Origin: Bacteroidaceae bacterium
GTDB lineage: Bacteria; Bacteroidota; Bacteroidia; Bacteroidales; Barnesiellaceae_A
Length of the DNA: 58,926 bases
Assembly (NCBI GenBank): GCA_017522135.1
Contig: JAFXAB010000023.1
Coordinates: 1 to 58,926 of the forward strand
Direction: 5' to 3'
Below the pieces are notes generated by a model. The model did no database searches and had not been told where the DNA came from. It saw only the letters and a list, made by a program, of their open reading frames with translations. The position numbers and the translations under genes were made by a program. Of this stretch, positions 1 to 7,888 are shown piece by piece (within the stretch, counting starts at the first letter, position 1; each line of letters starts with the position of its first letter).

Positions 1-16
1 CATTTAATTTGTTGTA

Positions 17-45
17 TATCACAAAGATAATATTTTTTTGTGATA
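17..45. repeat. Inverted repeat over a possible promoter
   Basis: Two 9-base arms (TATCACAAA at 17-25 and TTTGTGATA at 37-45) form a perfect inverted repeat with an 11-base A/T-rich spacer. The left arm overlaps a promoter-like -7 box read on the minus strand (22-29). It could be an operator for a gene beyond the left edge of the window, or simply a weak hairpin. Confidence 0.35.
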
Positions 46-52
46 TGGCAAA
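22..52 (-). promoter_or_regulatory. Bacteroidota-type promoter reading out of the window
   Basis: On the minus strand there is TTTG (49-52), a 19-base spacer and TATCTTTG (22-29), a full match to the -33/-7 pattern of the primary sigma factor of Bacteroidota. It would drive a minus-strand gene left of position 1. A plus-strand hairpin at 49-80 overlaps the -33 box, so the two readings compete. Confidence 0.45.
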
Positions 53-91
53 GCCCCGGCTTGTGAAAGTCAGGGCTTTGTTCGTTTTTTT
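49..91 (+). terminator. Possible rho-independent terminator
   Basis: CAAAGCCC (49-56) pairs with GGGCTTTG (73-80) and is followed by a T-rich run on the plus strand. This would end a plus-strand gene lying left of the window. The loop is 16 bases, so the structure is not tight. Confidence 0.35.
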
Positions 92-106
92 ACAAAATGT
101 TTCTTA

Positions 107-143
107 CGAAAAGAGGATGCCTCGTTTTGAGACACCCTCTTCG
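107..143 (-). terminator. Terminator downstream of cydB
   Basis: A 13-base stem (111-123 with 129-141) with a 5-base loop lies just beyond the cydB stop codon at 165. The two non-Watson-Crick positions can be G-U pairs in one of the RNA strands. The T-run after it is short. Confidence 0.5.
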
Positions 144-164
144 GTATAGTTTTTTATGGTAACT

Positions 165-1307
165 TTAGTACTTATCACCGCTTTCAAGTTCTTCTTTGGT
201 AAGCGACTTCTTGTCCATCTTGCGCCAGAAGTATGCGATGTATGCTACTACAAATGGTATAATGAGCGATACAATTGCCATGGTGCGTAGTGTAAATTCG
301 CTCGAACAACTGTTGGAAAGCGTGAGCGAGCATTGCAAGTCGGCCGATGAGGGGTAGTAGGCTGTTCCATTATAGCCGGCAATAAGGAAGAGAGCTATTA
401 CAGCCAATATTGTGCCGGGAGCTGCCAGCCATACACCTTTGTTGAATTCTTTCTTGAACAGTGTGAGTAGTACTCCTGCCACAAGCAATACAGCTCCAAC
501 AAGCAGCATGATAAGCACAGCGGGCATCTCTATTAAGTTGGTGAGGTATTTACCCTTTTCCAACGAAACTACACCGTTTGCATCTACGGCATATCCTTCC
601 ATGGTGATGAGTTGTACAACAACGAGCAAGAACATGACAAGGAAGCACACAAAGCATATCAAAAGGCTTCGACGCAATTGCGATGCAAGGCGGTCGTGCT
701 TGATGTTGTTTATCATATACAATGCTCCGAGGCATATAGCCAAGAACATGACCATGAGTCCAAACTCAACGTTAAATGGGTTGGCCACGGCCTCAAGTCC
801 GCGCCAATCGTTACACCAACGGCTTATAACGGGTGCTCCTATGTTGCCCACGGCATTCTTGTCTATAATAAATTGTGATCCGGTAAAGAAAGTTCCTACG
901 GCTGTTCCTATCAACAATGGAGCCAGGCAACCGTTGAGTGTGAGGAATATACGGAAGGCATTTTTGCCCAACAAGTTGCCTGCTTTGCCTTGAAACTCAT
1001 ACGAGACGGCTTGCAGGACAAAGGTGATGAGAATGAGTATCCATACCCAATATGCACCGCCAAAACTTGTGCTGTAAAATAGGGGGAAAGAGGCAAAAAA
1101 AGCACCTCCAAAGGTTACCAAAGTGGTAAATGTCAGCTCCCATTTGCGACCTGTAGAGTTGATGATGAGTTGTCGCTCATCTTCGGTTTTACCGGCCAAA
1201 AATATCAAGGCGTTTCCTCCTTGCACAAAGAGTAAGAACACCAATAAACCACCCAATAGGGCTATGAGAAACCACCAATAGTGTTGTAAGAAATCGTAAG
1301 TTATCAT
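165..1307 (-). CDS. cydB: Cytochrome bd ubiquinol oxidase subunit II
   Basis: This is the second membrane subunit of cytochrome bd quinol oxidase, which passes electrons from quinol to oxygen in the inner membrane with very high oxygen affinity. At 380 residues it has the usual length. The N-terminal helix (about residues 10-35) is followed by the polar stretch typical of CydB, then by further hydrophobic segments up to a short positively charged tail. It carries no haem ligands of its own but pairs with CydA. It starts 15 bases after the stop of cydA, so the two are surely co-transcribed. In anaerobic Bacteroidales this oxidase supports growth in, or removal of, trace oxygen. Confidence 0.96.
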   Translation of the reverse strand: MITYDFLQHYWWFLIALLGGLLVFLLFVQGGNALIFLAGKTEDERQLIINSTGRKWELTFTTLVTFGGAFFASFPLFYSTSFGGAYWVWILILITFVLQAVSYEFQGKAGNLLGKNAFRIFLTLNGCLAPLLIGTAVGTFFTGSQFIIDKNAVGNIGAPVISRWCNDWRGLEAVANPFNVEFGLMVMFLAICLGALYMINNIKHDRLASQLRRSLLICFVCFLVMFLLVVVQLITMEGYAVDANGVVSLEKGKYLTNLIEMPAVLIMLLVGAVLLVAGVLLTLFKKEFNKGVWLAAPGTILAVIALFLIAGYNGTAYYPSSADLQCSLTLSNSCSSEFTLRTMAIVSLIIPFVVAYIAYFWRKMDKKSLTKEELESGDKY

Positions 1308-1322
1308 AGTTGTGCCTCCTTT

Positions 1323-2810
1323 TTATGCGTTTTCGGTTTTAGGGCCTTCTTTTATGGCTTTAATGAGTATGCGTATCTCAATGGCAAGGAAGAGTGTGAA
1401 GATGGCCACAAAGAGGAAGAATGTTGTTTGTACAGCACCCACGCTCACACTCGATACAGCTGCCTTGGTGGGTAGTAGGCCTTCAATAACCCATGGTTGG
1501 CGACCCACTTCGGCCACAATCCAGCCGGCTTGACCTGCCAAATATACCAATGGTATAGAGAGCAATGATACCCATTGCAACCACTTCATCTCTTTTATAC
1601 GACCTTTCCACTCGGCCCACAATACTACTATCATGAGCAATAGAAGGAAGCTACCCAATCCCACCATGACGCGGAATGCCCAATATACCATGGGAACGTT
1701 GGGAACCAATTCGTCGGGTGTATCGATGTAGCCGTAACCAAAGTAGTCGACATTATCTTCGAGTACTTTGCGAGCCTCAGCAGCGGCTGTAGGGTCGCTC
1801 TCTCGCAAGTTGCGATATTGTCCAAATGCATCGATAGCAGTCTTTCCACGTTCAATCTTTTCTTCGGCCGAGGGGTACACTGTTCCGTCGGGTGTGGTGT
1901 ATCCATTAAGTATATCATTGATACCCGGAACGTAGCCATCGATATCGTGCGTAGCCAATATTGACAGTACACCCGGAACTTCTACACCGGGCACAATGGA
2001 GAATGGAGCGCGAGTGCCACCATCCATGAGTCCTTCGGCAGCGGCAAGTTTCATGGGCTGATATTCGGCAACGTGAATACCCGATTTATCGCCACTGAAC
2101 ATTACTGCCATAGTACCTATTATACCTACAATCGCAGCGACGCGTATGCTGGCGAGTGCAAAGCGTGTTTCGCGTTTCTTGAGCAGATACCAGCAACTGA
2201 TACCTATTACAAAGATAGAGCCTGTCATCCAGCCACTGAATACCGAGTGGAAAAACTTCGATATGGCCACGGGGTTGAGTACCAATGCCCAGAAGTCGAC
2301 CATCTCGTGTCGTACGGTATCGGGGTTAAATTCCATTCCTACAGGATGTTGCATCCATGAGTTGGCTACCAATATCCATACCGCCGATATGGCTGCACCT
2401 ATGCCCGTGAGCCAGGTCGATGCCAAGTGTGCCTTTTTACTCACCTTATCCCAGCCAAAGAACATAACAGCAAAGAATGTTGCTTCCATAAAGAAGGCAA
2501 AAATACCCTCAATGGCAAGTGGTGCTCCAAATATATCGCCCACAAACCACGAGTAGTTGCTCCAGTTTGTTCCAAATTCAAATTCGAGGATAATACCTGT
2601 TGCAATTCCCACGGCAAAGTTTATGCCGAAGAGTTTCATCCAAAACTTGGCGGTCTGTTTCCAGAATTCGTCTTTCTTTATTACATAGATTGTTTCCATG
2701 GTTGCCATTATCACTGCGAGTCCCAATGTGAGTGGAACAAAAATCCAGTGATAACCGGCTGTGAGAGCAAATTGTGCTCTCGACCAATTGACTAAAGCTG
2801 TTTCTACCAT
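1323..2810 (-). CDS. cydA: Cytochrome bd ubiquinol oxidase subunit I
   Basis: CydA holds the haems and the quinol site of cytochrome bd oxidase. Near the N-terminus RAQFALTAGYHW contains the conserved haem b595 histidine (about H21). A second conserved segment, FFHSVFSGW near residue 190, carries the histidine that ligates haem b558 in the family. The GRQPW motif near residue 435 is also present. At 495 residues it is close to the short-Q-loop type. It lies between the DUF4492 gene (23 bases upstream) and cydB (15 bases downstream), which is the usual arrangement in Bacteroidota. It is an integral inner-membrane protein with about nine transmembrane helices. Confidence 0.97.
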   Translation of the reverse strand: MVETALVNWSRAQFALTAGYHWIFVPLTLGLAVIMATMETIYVIKKDEFWKQTAKFWMKLFGINFAVGIATGIILEFEFGTNWSNYSWFVGDIFGAPLAIEGIFAFFMEATFFAVMFFGWDKVSKKAHLASTWLTGIGAAISAVWILVANSWMQHPVGMEFNPDTVRHEMVDFWALVLNPVAISKFFHSVFSGWMTGSIFVIGISCWYLLKKRETRFALASIRVAAIVGIIGTMAVMFSGDKSGIHVAEYQPMKLAAAEGLMDGGTRAPFSIVPGVEVPGVLSILATHDIDGYVPGINDILNGYTTPDGTVYPSAEEKIERGKTAIDAFGQYRNLRESDPTAAAEARKVLEDNVDYFGYGYIDTPDELVPNVPMVYWAFRVMVGLGSFLLLLMIVVLWAEWKGRIKEMKWLQWVSLLSIPLVYLAGQAGWIVAEVGRQPWVIEGLLPTKAAVSSVSVGAVQTTFFLFVAIFTLFLAIEIRILIKAIKEGPKTENA

Positions 2811-2833
2811 GATATCAGAAAATTTTATAGTTA

Positions 2834-3055
2834 TTATTCTATTGCCTTCTGTGTAAGTTCGGTGCTGACATGGTCTATTTTCTCTGCCTCACTCTTGCCT
2901 GCAAGAGTGGGCTGAAAAAAGAATAGTCGTAATACAAAAAATAGAATGATGATTTTAAGGAATATAAGTCCCCATAAAGGACGCCCCCAAGACATGTTCC
3001 TAAAGCCTTCAATATAGAAGTTCCATATCGATTTTAAGCTACTTTTGATTTTCAT
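2834..3055 (-). CDS. DUF4492 small membrane protein, bd-oxidase associated
   Basis: This is a 73-residue protein beginning MKIKSSLKSIWNFY at 3055. A longer open frame begins at 3187, but that extension has no family resemblance and would cover the promoter at 3072-3102. The protein has a basic, aromatic N-terminus, one hydrophobic helix (about residues 28-46) and a charged C-terminal tail. It matches the DUF4492 family, which in Bacteroidota is regularly found directly upstream of cydA. A role as a small accessory subunit, comparable in position to CydX of enterobacteria, is an inference from size, topology and gene order; no direct function is known to me. Confidence 0.85.
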   Translation of the reverse strand: MKIKSSLKSIWNFYIEGFRNMSWGRPLWGLIFLKIIILFFVLRLFFFQPTLAGKSEAEKIDHVSTELTQKAIE

Positions 3056-3071
3056 TGTTATAAGTTTTTTG

Positions 3072-3102
3072 CAAAAGTATTGATGTTTTTTGAAAAAACA
3101 AG
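3072..3102 (-). promoter_or_regulatory. Promoter of the DUF4492-cydAB operon
   Basis: The minus strand shows TACTTTTG (3072-3079), an exact TAnnTTTG -7 box, with a weaker CTTG at the -33 position (3099-3102). It lies 17 bases upstream of the DUF4492 start codon and supports the shorter start of that gene. Confidence 0.6.
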
Positions 3103-3190
3103 AATTATGAGTAAAAAATATTGCGATGAGCGGAATATTGGTTCTATTTTTGCTGTTTTTAAGGTGTCGAAACGCTTGAATTTGCAATGA

Positions 3191-3874
3191 TTATAGAAAT
3201 AGCTCTAATATTTTATAAATGGCAACCATGTGAAAGAGGTCGCCAAGCATGATGAAGATGTGAAATACTGTGTGCATGTATCGCACCTTGTGTATGCTGT
3301 AAAGTACAGCTCCCGACAGATAGCATACACCCTCGGCAATAACCCAGCCTACTACACTCCAGCCTACGCAATCGTAGAATGGCTTGAAGGCTACCAGAAT
3401 AGTCAATCCCATGAGAACATAGCAGGCTGTCTCGAAGTAGCTGTGTGTACTCATTTTTCTGAAACTGACTCCTGTGCCAACAATGGCGCACAACCATACA
3501 AATGCAAAGATTATCCATCCCCACATTGTAGCTCCACCTTCTAATAGTGCAATAAGCGTAACGGGTGAATAGCATCCTGCAATGTGCCAATAGATGGCGA
3601 CGTGGTCGAGCTTGCGTATAAGAGCCTTGCCGCGAGCACGATGTGCAGGGTAGGCGTGGTATATCGATGATGTGGCGTAGGAAAAGATAAGACCAAACAT
3701 GTAGAGCCATAGGCTTGCAATGGCGAGTGTTGAGCCATTGCTGTATCCTTTGCAGAGGAAGATGCAACAAACAATAATACTGAATACTCCTCCTATAATG
3801 TGAGTGGTATAGTTGGCAACCTCTTCGCCGGGAGTGTATTTTGATTTGATTGTTGCAATGATGTTCTTTTCCAT
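3191..3874 (-). CDS. Hemolysin III / PAQR family membrane protein
   Basis: This 227-residue protein has seven hydrophobic segments and the PAQR-type polar residues: SSIYHAYPA near residue 70, DHVAIYWHIAGCY near 90, and a C-terminal HTVFHIFIMLGDLFH with paired histidines. It belongs to the hemolysin III (YqfA/TrhA) family. These are inner-membrane proteins with a likely metal site; in E. coli TrhA has been linked to membrane energetics, and true haemolytic activity is doubtful for most members. It stands alone, divergent from the plus-strand gene at 3984. Confidence 0.9.
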   Translation of the reverse strand: MEKNIIATIKSKYTPGEEVANYTTHIIGGVFSIIVCCIFLCKGYSNGSTLAIASLWLYMFGLIFSYATSSIYHAYPAHRARGKALIRKLDHVAIYWHIAGCYSPVTLIALLEGGATMWGWIIFAFVWLCAIVGTGVSFRKMSTHSYFETACYVLMGLTILVAFKPFYDCVGWSVVGWVIAEGVCYLSGAVLYSIHKVRYMHTVFHIFIMLGDLFHMVAIYKILELFL

Positions 3875-3934
3875 CTTGATAATGATTAAGTCGTAGCCGA
3901 CAAATGTACGGATAAATTATGAAGTGAGGTTTTG

Positions 3935-3964
3935 TTTGTCGGGTTTATTTTTCTGCTAACTTTG
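3935..3964 (+). promoter_or_regulatory. Promoter of the 3984 membrane gene
   Basis: TTTG (3935-3938), an 18-base spacer and TAACTTTG (3957-3964) match the Bacteroidota promoter pattern. The start codon follows 20 bases after the -7 box, leaving a very short leader. Confidence 0.65.
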
Positions 3965-3983
3965 TGCCGAAAATGGTATCATT

Positions 3984-4706
3984 ATGGAACGTACGAAGTT
4001 GTATTGGATATTGGGTTTCGTAGGGGTGTTGCTCTCTATGACGGGCGATTTGTTGCTTGGTGCGCATGTTCATCCCGATGCTCCCGATGCTTATACAAGG
4101 CTTATGCTGGGTTGTAGCCAAGTACCTCATCACTTTATTGCCTTGGGCTTGTTTGTGGGAGCTATAGGTATACCTATGCAGTACTTTGGCTACGAAAGTG
4201 TGTTGAGTATTGTCCGCTCGAGGGGATGTTGTGCTACGTTGTGCCGACTCATACATTGGGGTAATGTGGCTATTGCCTTTTGGGGTGCAAGTGTGCATAT
4301 ATTGTGCAGCCTGTTGATGCTTATGATGAAGTTGTACCCCATTTCGCCCGAAATGTTGGTGGGTACTGATATGTCCGATATGTTAGCTTCATTACCTCCG
4401 TCTCTTGTCGACTTTACACTCTACTATTTAATGCCTATTACAGCTGTGATGTTGTTGTTATACTATGTTATGGCTGTGTCGTTGTTTATCGCCATAGTGT
4501 CGGGTAAGACGCAGTTGCCTCGATGGGCTTGCCTGTTTAATCCTATGTTGGTAGAGGTATTAATCAATTTCATGCCTAATGTCAACAATGCTTTTGTCAA
4601 TGGCATGTTGATGTCTAATATGGCTCTTGGTGGACTTATCACATTTACCGGTATATTGCTTACTTACCGCTATGTAAGTCGTGCTAATAAGAGTGTAAAT
4701 AGTTGA
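3984..4706 (+). CDS. Uncharacterised multi-pass membrane protein (DUF6796-like)
   Basis: This 240-residue protein has about six transmembrane segments. The first (about residues 8-28) contains the motif MTGDLLLG, and conserved-looking polar residues occur at HHFIALG (about 50) and LPRWACLFNP (about 180). The whole resembles small membrane proteins annotated as DUF6796, for which I know no function; the family name is a tentative recollection. It has its own promoter and a start codon close to it. Two further small membrane genes follow with almost no gap, so the three may form an operon. Confidence 0.7.
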   Translation: MERTKLYWILGFVGVLLSMTGDLLLGAHVHPDAPDAYTRLMLGCSQVPHHFIALGLFVGAIGIPMQYFGYESVLSIVRSRGCCATLCRLIHWGNVAIAFWGASVHILCSLLMLMMKLYPISPEMLVGTDMSDMLASLPPSLVDFTLYYLMPITAVMLLLYYVMAVSLFIAIVSGKTQLPRWACLFNPMLVEVLINFMPNVNNAFVNGMLMSNMALGGLITFTGILLTYRYVSRANKSVNS

Positions 4707-4723
4707 ACAAAAAAATTCCTCCT

Positions 4724-4900
4724 ATGATGACACGTCTTAAAATTATATTGGTAACTTTTCTATGTCCTCCATTGATGGTTGTGGGCTATGGTATGAGGAA
4801 TATTCTGCTTGTACTATTGCTTACACTGTTAGGTTGGCTACCGGGTGTTGTGGTATCATTTATAATACAAGCGGGCGATATTCCCGAAGATACAATTTAA
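4724..4900 (+). CDS. YqaE/Pmp3-family small membrane protein
   Basis: This is a 58-residue protein starting at ATG 4724; a TTG at 4703 in frame would overlap the preceding stop codon and adds only a lysine-rich tail. Two hydrophobic hairpin helices joined by a short turn (FLCPPLMVVGYGMR, then LLTLLGWLPGVV) match the Pmp3/YqaE (UPF0057) family. In fungi and plants Pmp3 proteins affect membrane potential and salt tolerance; in bacteria the role is unclear and expression is often stress-linked. It begins 17 bases after the upstream membrane gene and ends just before the EamA transporter. Confidence 0.85.
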   Translation: MMTRLKIILVTFLCPPLMVVGYGMRNILLVLLLTLLGWLPGVVVSFIIQAGDIPEDTI

Positions 4901-4909
4901 CACACATTG

Positions 4910-5809
4910 ATGATGAAGGCGAATAAAGCAATAGGACACCTTGCATGCTTTGTAGCGTATGCTATATTTGGTGTAAATATTATCGTATGTAAGGATTTGA
5001 CAAGCAGCCATCTTATATCCCCCATAGCATTGTTTACAATGCGCTCGGTGGGTGCAGGATTGCTCTTCTGGATTATCTCGCTCATAGTGCCGCAAGAGAA
5101 GGTCGAGAAGCGCGATCATCCTCAAATATTGGCCGCATCGATATTGGGTTTCTTGCTCACGCAACTTACATTTCTCATAGCTATACCCTCAATTACACCG
5201 CTCGACTGCTCTATAACGAGTGCCATGTCGCCTATTTATACAATGATTATAGCGGCTATTGTGTTGCGAGAGCCTATAACATGGCAGAAGGCAGGAGGTG
5301 TTATCTTGAGCTTTGCAGGTGTTGTCTTCTTGTTGCTCAACAGTGTGTCGGCTGGGGGCACAGCTCATACAACGGTAGTAGGATTGTTGCTTATGATACT
5401 CAATAGTATTTGTTTTTCGCTCTATCTGGGTATTTTCAAGCCGGTGATAGCTCGTTATTCGGTGGTAACCTTTATGAAATGGATTTTTCTTTATTCGACT
5501 ATCATGTCATTACCCCTGTCGGCCAAGGAATTGCTTACGCTTGATTATGCCGCCCTTCCGGGTAATATTGTGGCTGAGTTGGCATTTCTTATTGTTTGCT
5601 CTACATTTATCACCTACTTCCTTATACCGGTTGCGCAGAAGCGCATACGCCCCACGTTGGTGAGTATGTACTCTTACGTACAACCTATAATAGCAACAGC
5701 CATAAGTATCTATCTGGGTATGGATACTCTTGGATGGCAGAAGATATTGGCTGCAGTTGCAGTCTTTGCCGGTGTAATGATAGTGAGTCGCAGCAAGGCA
5801 AGGGAGTGA
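4910..5809 (+). CDS. EamA/DMT-family metabolite exporter
   Basis: A protein of about 299 residues with ten predicted transmembrane helices in two homologous halves, the hallmark of the drug/metabolite transporter superfamily. The first half contains PIALFTMRSVGAGLLFW and the second ends with TLGWQKILAAVAVFAGVMIVS, both typical EamA repeats. The substrate cannot be read from sequence; relatives export amino acids, purines or other small metabolites. Start codons are possible at 4907 (TTG), 4910 and 4913; the ATGs are preferred. The stop codon directly abuts the stop codon of the convergent GH18 gene with no intergenic base. Confidence 0.9.
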   Translation: MMKANKAIGHLACFVAYAIFGVNIIVCKDLTSSHLISPIALFTMRSVGAGLLFWIISLIVPQEKVEKRDHPQILAASILGFLLTQLTFLIAIPSITPLDCSITSAMSPIYTMIIAAIVLREPITWQKAGGVILSFAGVVFLLLNSVSAGGTAHTTVVGLLLMILNSICFSLYLGIFKPVIARYSVVTFMKWIFLYSTIMSLPLSAKELLTLDYAALPGNIVAELAFLIVCSTFITYFLIPVAQKRIRPTLVSMYSYVQPIIATAISIYLGMDTLGWQKILAAVAVFAGVMIVSRSKARE

Positions 5810-7447
5810 TTATTTTATCAAGTGGGGAGTGGGGTCAAAAATACCTTCGCCAATCTTGTTGTATACATGTACAGGGGGCATGACCTGCGAGTTGTAGAAC
5901 ATCTCTGCGGCTACATTAAACTGTTGCATAGAGTGCTCAAGATTGTTTTTTGCTCCACCTGTTCCCGAAGGGTCGAAAGCAAACCACATGCACCATCCGT
6001 ATCCTTTATTAATGATGTTTTGTGCTGCTCGCTCGGTGAGGTTGCGTTGTTGAGCCAATTCTATTGAGGCCCCGCTGCACTGAGCATAGGTGAGGTCGCC
6101 ATAAGGTGTGACGTAGCCTCCATAGTTGGCCAAAACTATATCTATAAACTCGCTTTGGGTATGGGTTTGGCCATCGACAGTTACTGCCGGTAAATCATAC
6201 AATGCACCAAACTCAAAAACAGATACTTCGGTAGGCCAGTCACACTTATTGCGCAGAGCATTTTTTAGCTCGTATGCCAAGCGTGCACCGGCTTTGGCAC
6301 TGCGCTGTGTAAACCAATGGTTATCGACGAGAGGATTCTTTGAATATTCATCGTCGAGATTAACGCCATCGAGTTTATAGGTATAGCATGTTTCGGCAAC
6401 GCTTTGTGCCCATTGTTCGGCTCCCCAATTCGATAGTTGTGCCAGTCCTGCCGCATCATGGTTGCCCAATATACCCAAATATACCTTTATGCCACGCTCA
6501 CGCAACGGTTGAAGGTATGCTGCGCTATTGTCAAGCAGTGCCTGTACGTTGGGGTTGTTGTGTAGGTATACCACATCTCTGTCGCTATCATAGTTGATGT
6601 TGGCGGCAAAGAGTATAACGGCATCAAAGAAAGGTGTACCATCGGCAAGGTTATATTCCAAGATGTTGAGCGGATTGCAGTTGTTTACCTCCAGGTACAC
6701 TATCTGTTTTACCGTACGTTCACCTTTGCGTTGTATAAGGTATATTATTTTGTTATCGGGCGATGAACACTCGGCATTGCCCGATGAAACTGCTCCGTAA
6801 ATAGGTACCACATAGGTGATGTTGGGTGTGAGAAGTGTGGCATCGACCGTGATTGTTATACTGTCGGATTGGGTGTTTCCTTGGGTTATGAACACCTCTT
6901 GTTGTGTAAAACTTACGGCCTCCTCGGGTATAACAGGGCATATATTGCCGGTGAGGTCGAAGTGTGTGTGCTTGGGGTTGAGCGACAGAGTCACCATCAC
7001 ATCGTTGCCGACAGGCGATGATAGTGTTACGTTGAATATGCCACTCCACCTGTCGGTCGCAATATCATGTCGGTCTTCTTGCATAAGATTGTTGAGTGTT
7101 GCTGAAGCGATATGGGCCGACTGGCTGATAGCTACCACTACAGGTGTAGCATCGTAGGCAGTGAAGATGATACTATCGTTGCGCATTTCGCCTTCGTTGT
7201 CGGTAACATTTACAATGAGCGAATTTTCCGTTTTGCTTGCAATGACCCATTCGGGCGCAGTGTATTCCCAGCTATCACTGTTGGTGTTTACGTCTATCAC
7301 CGCATCGGCATTGTTGCTGGCTGCAAATTGCAAGTCGTGAGGTGTCGATACCGATAAAATTGTTTGTTCGGCATCTTTATCTATGCACGAGGTACACAAG
7401 CCGAAAAATAGTGTGATGATGAGATTTTTTAGCAATGAAGTGCGCAT
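5810..7447 (-). CDS. GH18 endoglycosidase-like lipoprotein (EndoF/H-type)
   Basis: This 545-residue protein begins with a signal peptide ending in a probable lipidation cysteine (C21). Residues 30-110 look like a BACON-type beta domain, and 115-240 like the DUF1735-type domain found in Bacteroidota glycan-binding lipoproteins. Residues 245-540 form a GH18 domain of the endo-beta-N-acetylglucosaminidase type. The active-site motif reads DGVNLDDE (360-367): the catalytic glutamate (E367) and the preceding aspartates are kept, but the second position usually occupied by aspartate is asparagine. Such enzymes release N-glycans from glycoproteins at the cell surface. No SusC/SusD pair lies beside it, so it is not part of a standard utilisation locus here. 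Confidence 0.85.
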   Translation of the reverse strand: MRTSLLKNLIITLFFGLCTSCIDKDAEQTILSVSTPHDLQFAASNNADAVIDVNTNSDSWEYTAPEWVIASKTENSLIVNVTDNEGEMRNDSIIFTAYDATPVVVAISQSAHIASATLNNLMQEDRHDIATDRWSGIFNVTLSSPVGNDVMVTLSLNPKHTHFDLTGNICPVIPEEAVSFTQQEVFITQGNTQSDSITITVDATLLTPNITYVVPIYGAVSSGNAECSSPDNKIIYLIQRKGERTVKQIVYLEVNNCNPLNILEYNLADGTPFFDAVILFAANINYDSDRDVVYLHNNPNVQALLDNSAAYLQPLRERGIKVYLGILGNHDAAGLAQLSNWGAEQWAQSVAETCYTYKLDGVNLDDEYSKNPLVDNHWFTQRSAKAGARLAYELKNALRNKCDWPTEVSVFEFGALYDLPAVTVDGQTHTQSEFIDIVLANYGGYVTPYGDLTYAQCSGASIELAQQRNLTERAAQNIINKGYGWCMWFAFDPSGTGGAKNNLEHSMQQFNVAAEMFYNSQVMPPVHVYNKIGEGIFDPTPHLIK

Positions 7448-7489
7448 GGATAGTTGTATTTATGTAGTGACAATTGCGGTTTTGAGAAA

Positions 7490-7497
7490 CAAAGATA
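7490..7497 (-). promoter_or_regulatory. -7 box of the GH18 lipoprotein gene
   Basis: TATCTTTG on the minus strand is a perfect -7 box 43 bases upstream of the start codon. No good -33 element is visible. Confidence 0.5.
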
Positions 7498-7662
7498 ACA
7501 ACAATCGTGCGAGAAACCAATATTATCCTAAATAAAATGCCAAAACGAGAAAAAGTGCCCTTTGAAAGGATTTTTGCCAATTTTTTCGCTCCCCAAAGGA
7601 TTTTACGACTGAACCGATTTCTCAAACCCTTCCCCCCGCGAAGAGCAGAGTATTTATGTTAT

Positions 7663-7698
7663 AAAAAAAGCAAGTGACTGTCTCCAATCACTTGCTTT
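7663..7698 (-). terminator. Terminator of tRNA-Met
   Basis: An 11-base perfect stem (7667-7677 with 7688-7698) is followed on the minus strand by a run of T. It begins two bases after the tRNA 3' end and so terminates the tRNA transcript. Confidence 0.85.
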
Positions 7699-7699
7699 G

Positions 7700-7773
7700 T
7701 AGCGGGAACGAGAATTGAACTCGTGACCTCCGGGTTATGAATCCGACGCTCTAACCAACTGAGCTATCCCGCC
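7700..7773 (-). tRNA. tRNA-Met (CAT), elongator type
   Basis: The 74-base minus-strand sequence folds as a cloverleaf with D-arm AGCTCAGTTGGTTAGAGC, anticodon loop TTCATAA and T-arm loop TTCAATT. The anticodon is CAT. The D-loop and the G1-U72 acceptor pair fit an elongator methionine tRNA rather than the initiator, which has a 1-72 mismatch and three G-C pairs in the anticodon stem. The last anticodon-stem pair (A31-C39) is mismatched. The CCA end is not encoded. A tRNA-Ile with lysidine is the alternative reading of a CAT anticodon. Confidence 0.93.
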
Positions 7774-7806
7774 ATCATCTAAAGGTATTGTTTTTCAAAT
7801 GCGGTG

Positions 7807-7814
7807 CAAAGATA
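7807..7814 (-). promoter_or_regulatory. -7 box of tRNA-Met
   Basis: TATCTTTG on the minus strand lies 33 bases upstream of the tRNA 5' end, a normal distance for a tRNA promoter in Bacteroidota. Confidence 0.55.
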
Positions 7815-7888
7815 GGTATTTATTTTGAATCATGCAATAGTTGATGGAAAATTATTTTGTTTTTCGTAAAATATCTCTTCATTATGGG

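Noticed and set aside
412..993. A 193-codon open frame on the plus strand
   Set aside because: It is antisense to cydB, has no recognisable domain and its length comes from the codon bias of the true gene.
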